A DNA stretch of 16,035 bases, from assembly GCA_019323195.1 (NCBI GenBank), contig JAHWHQ010000076.1, positions 1-16,035 of the forward strand, read 5' to 3'. Positions within the stretch are counted from its first letter, which is position 1. The number at the start of each line of letters is the position of its first letter. The stretch comes from Candidatus Woesearchaeota archaeon (GTDB lineage: Archaea; Nanobdellota; Nanobdellia; Woesearchaeales; JACPBV01). The notes beneath the pieces are model-generated. The model was not told the DNA's origin and searched no databases. It saw nothing but the letters and a program-made list of their open reading frames with translations. The position numbers and the translations under genes were made by a program. Of this stretch, positions 1 to 5,666 are shown piece by piece.

Positions 1-127
1 AGCGGCTCTTCAATATCCGGACTGAGAATTTTTTACCTCCTTCTGTGTGGAAGGTTTTGTTTTTGTTCTCTCCCAAGCTTCTCAGGAGGAAGCCTACTGT
101 GTCGGTCTCTTCTATTGTGTTTTTCAT
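1..127 (-). CDS. Unknown protein, N-terminal part only (runs off the left edge)
   Basis: This reading frame opens at an ATG (complement of 125-127) and stays open for 42 codons to the window edge, so the C-terminus is missing. The visible protein begins MKNTIEETDTVGFLLRSLGE and continues with a basic, polar stretch; no motif or family is recognised. Its ATG overlaps the TGA of the upstream 55-aa gene (an ATGA overlap), which argues for translational coupling and one transcript from the promoter near 329-338. No signal peptide or membrane segment is visible in this part. Codon use (GAA, AAA, AAC rich, no rare-codon clustering) looks like real coding sequence. Confidence 0.6.
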   Translation of the reverse strand, partial: MKNTIEETDTVGFLLRSLGENKNKTFHTEGGKKFSVRILKSR

Positions 128-291
128 TTTTTAACATCCACGTAATCATCATACCCGTTTAAAAGCCTGAAAAGGCATCTGTTGAATATTACTATCGCTT
201 CATCTTTGGTGATATCCTTAAGCTCAAATCCTATCACCTTTTGATCTTCAATTTCTTTGATATGTATAGTAAGCTGCTTGGGGCCTGCCAT
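124..291 (-). CDS. Small hypothetical protein, 55 aa, first gene of a leftward operon
   Basis: A 55-codon frame starts at the ATG complementary to 289-291 and begins MAGPKQLTIHIKEIEDQKVI. It is charged and probably soluble, with alternating hydrophobic residues at the start (beta-strand-like) and a helix-like, more hydrophobic segment around residues 32-45. No family is recognised. It ends in an ATGA overlap with the next leftward gene, so the two are probably made together. Upstream is a TATA-like box (complement of 329-338) that would start a transcript with a leader of about 17 nt, and that box lies between the arms of a 10-bp inverted repeat. The gene is divergent from the winged-helix regulator at 482-784, which may control it. 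It is inferred from coupling and promoter context, not from homology. Confidence 0.6.
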   Translation of the reverse strand: MAGPKQLTIHIKEIEDQKVIGFELKDITKDEAIVIFNRCLFRLLNGYDDYVDVKK

Positions 292-314
292 ATTCAGTTC
301 ATTTTTTATACTAT

Positions 315-357
315 AGCAAGTGACACAAATTTTTATACAATATATCGGTCACTTGCT
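315..357 (-). promoter_or_regulatory. Promoter of the 55-aa gene, flanked by a 10-bp inverted repeat
   Basis: The arms AGCAAGTGAC (315-324) and GTCACTTGCT (348-357) are perfectly complementary across a 23-nt AT-rich spacer. The spacer holds a TATA-like box (329-338, GTATAAAAAT on the minus strand) at the right distance to drive the leftward gene starting at 291. A repeat that brackets the TATA box is typical of a repressor operator. The divergent winged-helix gene is the obvious candidate binder, but that is inference. Confidence 0.6.
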
Positions 358-426
358 TATTACGAAAAGGCTAATTTTGTTCAAAAATTTATGTCTTTGA
401 GTATAAATTCCTTTGACTATATAAAT

Positions 427-472
427 TTTGCGTATGATTTGCTATTCTAACTATATATATTAGTTTGCGTAT
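427..472 (+). promoter_or_regulatory. Promoter of the winged-helix gene with two direct TTTGCGTAT repeats
   Basis: The nonamer TTTGCGTAT occurs at 427-435 and 464-472, bracketing the TATA-like CTATATATAT at 451-460. The TATA centre (about 456) predicts transcription starting near 482, where an in-frame ATG lies, so the mRNA would be leaderless. The second repeat falls between TATA and start. Two copies around the core promoter suggest autoregulation. Confidence 0.55.
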
Positions 473-481
473 CAAATGCTT

Positions 482-784
482 ATGTCAATAAAAAATGCAG
501 ATGTACTTGCTGAAGTGAAAAAGGGCAGGCAACGCCGTTTGGTCATCCAGCATATAGATTATGAAAAACCTCTTATGGTATCAGAGATACAAAAAAGAGT
601 GAATGAATTTATAACAAAATCAGAAGGGGGAAAGGAAATAAGATTAAGCGATGTAAGCAGGACTCTTGGGAAACTGGCTGAGCTTGGGCTGGTTGAATGC
701 CTTAACCCGAGAAAGAGAATGGGGGATAAAGGTATCTTATATCAGCTTACAGCGAAAGGGAAATCTATAAGCAGACTGTTATAG
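482..784 (+). CDS. Winged-helix (ArsR/MarR-like) transcriptional regulator, 100 aa
   Basis: This is a small basic DNA-binding protein. After an N-terminal region with RQRRLVIQHI, helices at about residues 30-45 (SEIQKRVNEFI) and 52-72 (IRLSDVSRTLGKLAELGLVE) form the helix-turn-helix, followed by a basic wing (NPRKRMGDKGILYQLTAKGK). The phrase 'VSRTLGKLAELGLVECL...YQLTAKGK' is the standard archaeal wHTH ending, with the 'LT.KGK' strand after the wing. No effector or metal-binding domain is present. An ATG at 476 is also in frame, but the TATA box at 451-460 predicts transcription starting at about 482, so 482 is preferred (leaderless). It diverges from the two small genes at 1-291, and its promoter and theirs both carry repeat pairs, so local auto- and cross-regulation is likely. 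The target is not known. Confidence 0.8.
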   Translation: MSIKNADVLAEVKKGRQRRLVIQHIDYEKPLMVSEIQKRVNEFITKSEGGKEIRLSDVSRTLGKLAELGLVECLNPRKRMGDKGILYQLTAKGKSISRLL

Positions 785-868
785 CTTTTTTAATGCTTTT
801 TTCACTGCCTGCTTTGGGATGTTCGGAACAACTTATTAACAAAAAAATAATACCTTAAAATGATATAT

Positions 869-1069
869 TCATTCTTCTCTCCTACATTGGGTTATAAATA
901 TAAACAGGGCAGCACCAATTGTTGCCATCAATGAACCAAATATTGCTAATATTTCATATCTTAACATAGTATCATTTACCTTAATTAAAACGATTGAAAC
1001 TAGTACTAAACCACCAACCATAATTAGTAAAGTCATAATCCTATCAAATTCTGTATAATGAAATCTCAT
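869..1069 (-). CDS. Small two-helix membrane protein, 66 aa
   Basis: The protein has two clear hydrophobic helices, about residues 12-30 (MTLLIMVGGLVLVSIVLI) and 39-59 (EILAIFGSLMATIGAALFIF), separated by a short polar loop (KVNDTMLRY) and ending in a basic/acidic tail (QCRREE). No family is recognised. The start ATG is supported by a Shine-Dalgarno-like AGGTGG (complement of 1075-1080), and a TATA-like box lies near 1104-1113. It is convergent with the winged-helix gene. Its role cannot be deduced. It is AT-rich like the accessory genes to its right. Confidence 0.6.
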   Translation of the reverse strand: MRFHYTEFDRIMTLLIMVGGLVLVSIVLIKVNDTMLRYEILAIFGSLMATIGAALFIFITQCRREE

Positions 1070-1167
1070 TCAGACCACCTAAAAATAAGTGAAAGATATG
1101 TCTCTTTAAATAGTTATTGTTCAAAAACTGTATATAGGTTACACTACTAAATAAAAATAAACAATAG

Positions 1168-1180
1168 GTTTAAATATAAT
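1168..1180 (+). promoter_or_regulatory. TATA box of the Ntn-hydrolase gene (leaderless)
   Basis: GGTTTAAATATAAT includes a TATA-like core centred near 1174, which is 25 bp before the ATG at 1199. No Shine-Dalgarno sequence precedes that ATG, so the transcript probably starts at the initiation codon. Confidence 0.55.
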
Positions 1181-1198
1181 GCTAGATTTATATGGTAT

Positions 1199-1993
1199 AT
1201 GACATTGGTTCAAGCATGTATTGCAGATAAAGGAGATTGTGTTATTTTAATAGCAGATAGGTTATTGACAAGTACATTAAGTGAAGATTTACCCTCTTAT
1301 GAATTTGAGTCTAATACCCCTAAAATAATTCATAAAGGCAATATTGTTGGTGTAGGATTTGCAGGTTCTTCCCTGTATGCTGATTTGGCAACATCTAAAA
1401 TAGATGATAAGGAAGATTTTGATGAAATTACTAAAGTATTATCTGACTTTATCAAAAAGGAAAAAGATGGTGTTATTAATTCGTTTATAAAAAGACTTAC
1501 TGGTGTTGAATCTAAAGATTTTTTTACTAATTCAGGATTACCAATACCACAAGATGTTAGGGATTATATTTATGGTAAATTGCATAAAATTGACCTAGAT
1601 TTCCAATGTGTTATTGCTGGATTTGATAAAAAAGGGAAAGCTAGAACAGCAATTATAGACCAAAATGGAGATATAGCAGAGACAACAAATTTTAATGCTG
1701 CTTGTATAGGCAGTGGTTCACCATTTGCAAATATTTATTTTGATCAATATTGTTACAATCTCTGTATGGGTGTTAATGAAGCATTACTATTTGCTTATGA
1801 AGCAAAAAAGTGGGCACAATCACATGAAGGTGTAGGTGCTAAAACAGATATACTAACATTCAGAAAAAATAAGACAGTTTTGGAAATATATGATAAAAGT
1901 GAATTAATCGAAAAGATGAATAAGAAATTTGAAGAAGAAGCCGAAAGACATATAAATTCAAGAAGAAATTTATTAGACGGGATAATAAAATGA
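1199..1993 (+). CDS. Proteasome-beta/HslV-like Ntn hydrolase, 264 aa
   Basis: The protein looks like a 20S proteasome beta fold. MTLVQACIADKGDCVILIAD matches the first two strands of beta subunits, with Thr2 available as N-terminal nucleophile after Met removal (as in HslV, no propeptide). D20-R21 corresponds to the family Asp17-Arg, K42 (in 'PKII') to catalytic Lys33, and 'GFAGS' (53-57) to the conserved Ala-Gly. Further on, 'CVIAGFDKKG' (137-146), 'AIIDQNGDI' (151-159) and 'CIGSGSPFA' (169-177) match the beta-subunit motifs around the active-site Ser. The last roughly 40 residues (from about 225) form a charged, coiled-coil-like tail absent from true beta subunits. At 264 aa it is longer than the usual 200-210. 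No alpha subunit is nearby, so it may be a stand-alone Ntn hydrolase. The coupled 42-aa ORF downstream may be a partner. Fold confidence is good; substrate is unknown. Confidence 0.75.
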   Translation: MTLVQACIADKGDCVILIADRLLTSTLSEDLPSYEFESNTPKIIHKGNIVGVGFAGSSLYADLATSKIDDKEDFDEITKVLSDFIKKEKDGVINSFIKRLTGVESKDFFTNSGLPIPQDVRDYIYGKLHKIDLDFQCVIAGFDKKGKARTAIIDQNGDIAETTNFNAACIGSGSPFANIYFDQYCYNLCMGVNEALLFAYEAKKWAQSHEGVGAKTDILTFRKNKTVLEIYDKSELIEKMNKKFEEEAERHINSRRNLLDGIIK

Positions 1994-2118
1994 AACGATT
2001 TGATGCCAGGATTAAAAGCGAGAAATTAAAAGAAATTGGTGAAAAATTAATTAGAAAGGGTGAAGAATTTTATGATAGATTTGATAAGAATAAAAAAAAG
2101 ATTAAAAGTGGAGAGTAA
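1990..2118 (+). CDS. Small charged protein, 42 aa, coupled to the Ntn hydrolase
   Basis: The frame opens with the ATG at 1990-1992, overlapping the TGA of the upstream gene (ATGA), and runs 42 codons to TAA at 2116-2118. The product (MKRFDARIKSEKLKEIGEKL...) is almost entirely charged residues with regularly spaced Ile/Leu/Phe, predicting one long amphipathic helix. That resembles the C-terminal tail of its neighbour, so the two could pair as helices. It is too short for any family assignment. The overlap is the main evidence that it is translated. Confidence 0.5.
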   Translation: MKRFDARIKSEKLKEIGEKLIRKGEEFYDRFDKNKKKIKSGE

Positions 2119-2216
2119 AATATATTTATCTACTATCATAGCCAGATTTGGTATATTTTGAACTACCATAAGTTTTAAAAAGTTTATACTGTTCATATAC
2201 TATTGTGGGGGATGAA

Positions 2217-2966
2217 ATGGTAACTTATGAAAAAAATTACTTAATTAATGTAATCTTTAAATTGAACTATACTTCTCTTTCGGATTATAATAATAAATTG
2301 AAAGAGTTTCAAAAGTTAATAAAAGAAAAGTTTCCTATTTTAGAAGAGGCCAAAGGTGTTATGATAGAACATCAATTTGGTGATAAACAAGAGGTTAAAT
2401 CTAAGAAAGAGGATTTGGTTAAATGGATATTTTTCAATAGAAAAAAAACGAGGATGTTATCAATAGAGTCAGATAGTCTAACCTTGGAATTTAAGGAATA
2501 TAAAAATTTCAGTGAATTTGAGGTGATTGTAAAACTAATCCTTGAAAGCTTATTTGGTGTATTCTCCTCAATATCCTCAACAAGATTAGGCTTAAGATAC
2601 ATTAATCAAATAGAATTAAATGAGGGAGAGCCTTTTAAATGGGAAGGGTACATAAATAATTCTTTATTATGTTCTTTAGATTTCATTAGAGAAAAAGAAG
2701 AGGTTTCAAGATATATAACCTCATATGTGTTAAATAGGGAAGATTATCAGTTAAGAATTCAATGTGGTATAGCTAATAGTTTATACCCTAGTAGGATAAT
2801 AAAGAAAGAATTTATCTTAGATTTCGATTGCTTTACTCAGGAAAGTCTAGAAAAAGAGGATATCCTAAGAAAGACTAAAGAATTTAATGAGGCTATTAGA
2901 AAATTATTTGAGGAGAGTATAGGGGAAAAACTTAGAACTGAAATGGGGAAGATTAAAGATGAATAA
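2217..2966 (+). CDS. TIGR04255-like family protein, 249 aa
   Basis: The sequence has the layout I associate with TIGR04255, a sporadically distributed family of unknown function: an N-terminal strand (NYLINVIFKLNY), a segment 'EFQKLIKEKFPILEEAKGV' and, in the centre, the hallmark 'SSTRLGLRYINQIEL' followed by the 'PFKWEGYI' strand. No catalytic motif is visible and no signal or membrane segment. A GTG at 2205 would add four residues, but GGGGGAT immediately before the ATG at 2217 looks like a ribosome binding site, so 2217 is preferred. TATA-like boxes lie at about 2171-2190. The stop codon overlaps the start of the 64-aa gene by 8 nt, and a third gene follows after 1 nt, so this is the head of a three-gene unit. 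Family membership is from memory of its motifs. Confidence 0.7.
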   Translation: MVTYEKNYLINVIFKLNYTSLSDYNNKLKEFQKLIKEKFPILEEAKGVMIEHQFGDKQEVKSKKEDLVKWIFFNRKKTRMLSIESDSLTLEFKEYKNFSEFEVIVKLILESLFGVFSSISSTRLGLRYINQIELNEGEPFKWEGYINNSLLCSLDFIREKEEVSRYITSYVLNREDYQLRIQCGIANSLYPSRIIKKEFILDFDCFTQESLEKEDILRKTKEFNEAIRKLFEESIGEKLRTEMGKIKDE

Positions 2967-3153
2967 TTTTTTAAAATTGTACAATGCTAAGGAAGAATCT
3001 AGGACAACCCCTGTTCCTATAAAAAAAGCGGATACAGCAACAACAGCAGTTAATTTAAACAAGGAAAATGATGAGGAGCTAATTAATTTAGAAAAATATC
3101 CTACATCCGAAATGAAAAGGAAGACAACTAGATATAAGATAGTTTCAGATTAA
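2959..3153 (+). CDS. Small hydrophilic protein, 64 aa, middle gene of a three-gene unit
   Basis: This short frame starts inside the end of the upstream gene (8-nt overlap) and stops 1 nt before the next ATG, so it is probably translated from the same message. The product is polar and low in complexity: a Thr/Ala-rich stretch (residues about 15-32, 'TTPVPIKKADTATTAVN') followed by an acidic segment and a basic C-terminus (MKRKTTRYKIVSD). It is probably unstructured and could act as a linker, adaptor or antitoxin-like partner. No family is recognised, and the evidence for expression is positional only. Confidence 0.55.
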   Translation: MNNFLKLYNAKEESRTTPVPIKKADTATTAVNLNKENDEELINLEKYPTSEMKRKTTRYKIVSD

Positions 3154-3154
3154 G

Positions 3155-3766
3155 ATGTATGAGAAAACGGAAAATAAATCTCAAATTACACAAGGAGATA
3201 TCTTCCAAAAATTTGAGTATATTAAATGGGCAACTGAGGATGGAGATGACATAAAAGTTGATTCTATAGAGATTCCATTTTTTGTAGTTCTAACACAATG
3301 TTGTGATTTAGAACAAGATTTTAAAGATAGAAATAAGCTAGAAAATGAAAAAAGAGACAAATATATCCAATCAGTTCTTGTTTGTCCAGCGTATATTGCT
3401 GACCAAGTAAGAGCAGGAAACCATTTAAAGGGACTTGGTTTTATTACTGAAACATATAATAGTAAAAGATGGGATATTATAAAAAATAATGATAATACCA
3501 GATACCATTTTCTGGAGAGGAATAAAGAGTTACAACTTTCAGATTTGGTTATTGATTTTAAACAGTATTACACTATTCCAACTGATATCCTCTATGGAAT
3601 CTATAAAAAACATTATGTTGGAGCATTGAAGCCTTTGTTCAGGGAAAAACTATCGCAGAGATTTGCATTTTATCTTAGTAGAATAGGTTTACCTGCTATC
3701 AAAGTTGAAGAATCTAAAAAGGAGGGGCAATGCCCCATCGGAATTGTCCGAGAAAACTCTCGCTAA
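3155..3766 (+). CDS. Uncharacterised 203-aa protein with QGDIF and TQCCDL motifs
   Basis: The protein is soluble and of unknown function. 'ITQGDIFQKFEYIKWA' (about residues 11-26) is followed by a hydrophobic strand ending in a Cys motif, 'PFFVVLTQCCDLEQDFKD' (40-57), then 'SVLVCPAYIADQV' (73-85) and a C-terminal segment with 'KPLFREKLSQRFAFYLSRIGLP'. The pair 'GDI(F/I)...(S/T)Q.CDL' recurs in uncharacterised bacterial and archaeal proteins that I recall from accessory regions, but I cannot name the family. The paired Cys could bind metal or be redox active. It follows the 64-aa gene after 1 nt, in one transcript with the TIGR04255-like gene. Its last 12 or so codons coincide with a GC-rich hairpin cluster, so the true C-terminal end of the conserved domain may be near residue 188. 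Confidence 0.65.
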   Translation: MYEKTENKSQITQGDIFQKFEYIKWATEDGDDIKVDSIEIPFFVVLTQCCDLEQDFKDRNKLENEKRDKYIQSVLVCPAYIADQVRAGNHLKGLGFITETYNSKRWDIIKNNDNTRYHFLERNKELQLSDLVIDFKQYYTIPTDILYGIYKKHYVGALKPLFREKLSQRFAFYLSRIGLPAIKVEESKKEGQCPIGIVRENSR

Positions 3767-3815
3767 GGTGGTTCCAGCTTTAGCCGGTTTTATCATTCCC
3801 CACCTCCCACCTAAG
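3722..3815. other. GC-richer cluster of short hairpins and a tandem repeat
   Basis: In an AT-rich setting three small stems follow one another: GGGGC(3724-3728)/GCCCC(3732-3736); CGGA(3739-3742)/TCCG(3747-3750); and CGAGA(3749-3753)/TCTCG(3758-3762), the last two mutually exclusive. Next come GCTAA(3762-3766)/TTAGC(3780-3784) and a tandem CCCACCT repeat (3799-3812) that could pair with AGGTGG (3766-3771). It overlaps the end of the 203-aa gene. It could be a 3' RNA structure, an attenuator or an element boundary; nothing decides between these. Confidence 0.4.
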
Positions 3816-4077
3816 ATCAAAGCCCTTTAGAATGGTTTAGGGAAGCTGATGACATTGGCAGGGAATAACCAAAAGGATTTTCATAAGAATCACCTCCTTA
3901 AGGTTTATTTTATTTAGTGTTTAACAATCTATTCTTCTATTTTTTGTTTTTAAGGGTATGGGGGTAAGAACTGAGGGGTTTATAGCCAAAGCCTAGAACC
4001 TTTAAATAGAACTTATTATCAACAAGACCTTCTTAATAAATTGCCACAAAACTCTAAAATCCATCCACTAAATCTTT
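3767..4077. other. 311-bp intergenic region without a confident gene
   Basis: The left part contains the hairpin cluster and, on the minus strand, a 15-codon ORF (3837-3884) with a near-perfect ribosome binding site. The right part (3900-4077) is AT-rich, with a T-rich run near 3938-3951 and an isolated TATA-like TTTAAATAG near 4000-4008, and has no open frame that I can support. It separates the rightward three-gene unit from the leftward nuclease gene. Confidence 0.5.
3837..3884 (-). CDS. Possible 15-aa leader peptide or gene remnant with a strong ribosome binding site
   Basis: On the minus strand AAGGAGGTGATTCTT (complement of 3885-3899) directly precedes ATG. That is an almost complete anti-16S match and the best one in the window. 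The frame reads MKILLVIPCQCHQLP and stops. The opening resembles the first strand of glycosyltransferases or B12-binding radical-SAM proteins ('MKILLVIP'), and the same frame continues past the stop with protein-like text for about 18 codons before a second stop. It may be the start of a decayed gene rather than a real leader peptide. Confidence 0.3.
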   Translation of the reverse strand: MKILLVIPCQCHQLP

Positions 4078-4653
4078 TTACTTATCCCTAAGAACTTCAG
4101 GTTTAATCCTATCAATTATATGCCTTACTCTCTTTATTTCCTCTTTTGTGATTTCAGGAAATATCTTATATATTGGGACAAACTCTTTTTCCAAATTAAA
4201 ATAATAAATTTCTCCTTTGATTCCTGATTTATAATAATGCTGTTTAGGAATATCCAATTTAGAAATATACTGTGCATAAACGTACTCCTTTGTTGGAACA
4301 ATAACAACAATTATTGAATCATTCCAGTATTTGTAGTATCTGTCTATTTTTGATTTAGATTGTATAAGAGATTCAGTATTTGTAAAGCCAGTAAATTTCG
4401 CTTCAACTAAATTAACCCTTTTCTTTTTATTATCTATGACCAGAAGATCAGGCATGCTTCTTATTCTTTTTAAGGTATCTGTTTGTTCTCCCTCGCGGTA
4501 AATGCCTGTAGTAATTCTACTGAATAAACTTTCATAACCAAAAGGATAAGTTTCATATCCTGCTTCTTTGAATAAATGCTCTAAAAGAACTTTTGCATTA
4601 AAGCCTCTTAGGCTATTCCTGTAAAACTCTTCAGGGTTCCTTTTTTTGAGCAT
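4078..4653 (-). CDS. PD-(D/E)XK nuclease-fold protein, 191 aa
   Basis: The protein has the signature of a restriction-endonuclease-like fold: an N-terminal helix 'GFNAKVLLEHLFKEAGYETYP' with E25 as the helix-1 acidic residue, then 'SMPDLLVIDNKKKRVNLVEAKF', giving P68-D69 and, after a hairpin, E84-A-K86. The following 'SKIDRYYKYWNDSIIVVIVP' fits the next helix and strand of the core. Such single-domain proteins cleave DNA or RNA in a metal-dependent way in Holliday-junction resolvases, restriction enzymes and defence effectors; which applies is unknown. There is no DNA-binding or helicase domain. It lies 11 nt after the stop of the membrane-anchored gene at 4665-5630, with no separate promoter visible, so it is probably cotranscribed with it. 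Confidence 0.7.
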   Translation of the reverse strand: MLKKRNPEEFYRNSLRGFNAKVLLEHLFKEAGYETYPFGYESLFSRITTGIYREGEQTDTLKRIRSMPDLLVIDNKKKRVNLVEAKFTGFTNTESLIQSKSKIDRYYKYWNDSIIVVIVPTKEYVYAQYISKLDIPKQHYYKSGIKGEIYYFNLEKEFVPIYKIFPEITKEEIKRVRHIIDRIKPEVLRDK

Positions 4654-4664
4654 TTTATTATTTT

Positions 4665-5630
4665 TTATTTTTTCTTCCTTTTTTTAAACCTTGTGATTGG
4701 TGATTTAGCTTCCCTATCAGTTGACTTCGCTTTTTTGATTTTTCCTCCTATAGCTTTTACAGTATTTATTAACTCTAAGATTTTACTATCAAAATATTCC
4801 TTGTCTATTGAAGGTTTTATTCCCTCCATAATAAAGTAGAATAATATGGAGGCTAATAAAGAAAGGATAAAACCTATGATTCCCCCTTTGATAGCACCCT
4901 TCCATTCTAATTTGTTTTGATAGGCTTCAAGTTCTTTAATACTTTGGAACACAATAAAGACTGGATTCTCATTTTTTATAACATAAACCTCCCTTGTTAA
5001 AGGTGGTTTCCCTTCTGAACTGTAATCTGATGTTGTTTCTGGTACTGTAATATCTTTTGGGAAAATAACAAATAGTTCATGATCAGGTACATCATCAGCA
5101 TTGTGTATTTCATATTTAAGGAGATATTCTGTACCTATATGTGTTAATAAATTAGGGGTCATGAAATCAATAATTAGCACATAAACGCTATCATTTTTAA
5201 CTGAGATATTAATACTATAATCATAGGAAGTATAAATCTCACCATGAGGATTATATTGTTTTCTTCCAGCAATTTTTTTAACTGTAGCATTTTTTGAATT
5301 ATCTTTTACACTAAAGCCTTTTTCATAATTTAAACTAGCACCATGACCCTCAAAATACTTGGCTGTAAAATTTCTTAATTCATCTTGAAAACCAAAAGGT
5401 ATTAGATAGAATGCAATGTTAGTTTCATTCTTTTTAAGGTCATGAATATTTAATCTTGCTTCTATTTGAACTCGTCCTTCATCTAAATTTAAATCATAAT
5501 ATGTTCTGAGTTTTTTAATGGTACATTCATTATACCCACAATTAACATCAAAAGAACTTACTAAAAAGACATTTAAGAAAAGAAAAAATAATGACAATAT
5601 TACAAGCTTATTAATCGCTTTTACCCCCAT
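4665..5630 (-). CDS. Secreted, C-terminally membrane-anchored protein of unknown function
   Basis: The protein is a type-I-like membrane protein. An N-terminal signal segment (MGVKAINKLVILSLFFLFLN...) leads to an extracellular domain of about 220 residues rich in beta-strand-like sequence, a membrane helix near the C-terminus (GGIIGFILSLLASILFYFIM) and a very basic cytoplasmic tail ending RFKKRKKK. Several N-glycosylation sequons (NET, NFT, NAT, NIS, NDS) lie in the ectodomain, and there are two close cysteines just after the signal (VNCGYNEC). A TTG at 5639 extends the frame, but the TATA-like box at 5651-5660 predicts transcription starting at about 5630, where an ATG lies, so a leaderless start at 5630 is preferred (321 aa). 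No family is recognised. The PD-(D/E)XK gene follows closely. Confidence 0.75.
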   Translation of the reverse strand: MGVKAINKLVILSLFFLFLNVFLVSSFDVNCGYNECTIKKLRTYYDLNLDEGRVQIEARLNIHDLKKNETNIAFYLIPFGFQDELRNFTAKYFEGHGASLNYEKGFSVKDNSKNATVKKIAGRKQYNPHGEIYTSYDYSINISVKNDSVYVLIIDFMTPNLLTHIGTEYLLKYEIHNADDVPDHELFVIFPKDITVPETTSDYSSEGKPPLTREVYVIKNENPVFIVFQSIKELEAYQNKLEWKGAIKGGIIGFILSLLASILFYFIMEGIKPSIDKEYFDSKILELINTVKAIGGKIKKAKSTDREAKSPITRFKKRKKK

Positions 5631-5650
5631 ATTATTCAAGAATTAAAGAA

Positions 5651-5660
5651 TTTATTTAAA
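5651..5660 (-). promoter_or_regulatory. TATA box for the leaderless gene starting at 5630
   Basis: TTTAAATAAA on the minus strand is centred about 26 bp upstream of the ATG at 5630. It is the argument for choosing that ATG over the in-frame TTG at 5639. It lies in the 36-bp gap between the thermonuclease stop and this gene. Confidence 0.55.
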
Positions 5661-5666
5661 CTTTTC

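Noticed and set aside
241..450. A 69-codon rightward open frame with a phenylalanine/tyrosine-rich product
   Set aside because: It lies over the start of the 55-aa minus gene and the divergent promoter region, has no ribosome binding site or TATA box, and its residue make-up reflects AT-rich non-coding DNA.
779..832. Minus-strand open stretch reading VVPNIPKQAVKKALKKL before a stop
   Set aside because: It looks protein-like but has no start codon, is only 17 codons long after an in-frame stop, and overlaps the end of the winged-helix gene. It could be a fossil gene end, but nothing supports it.
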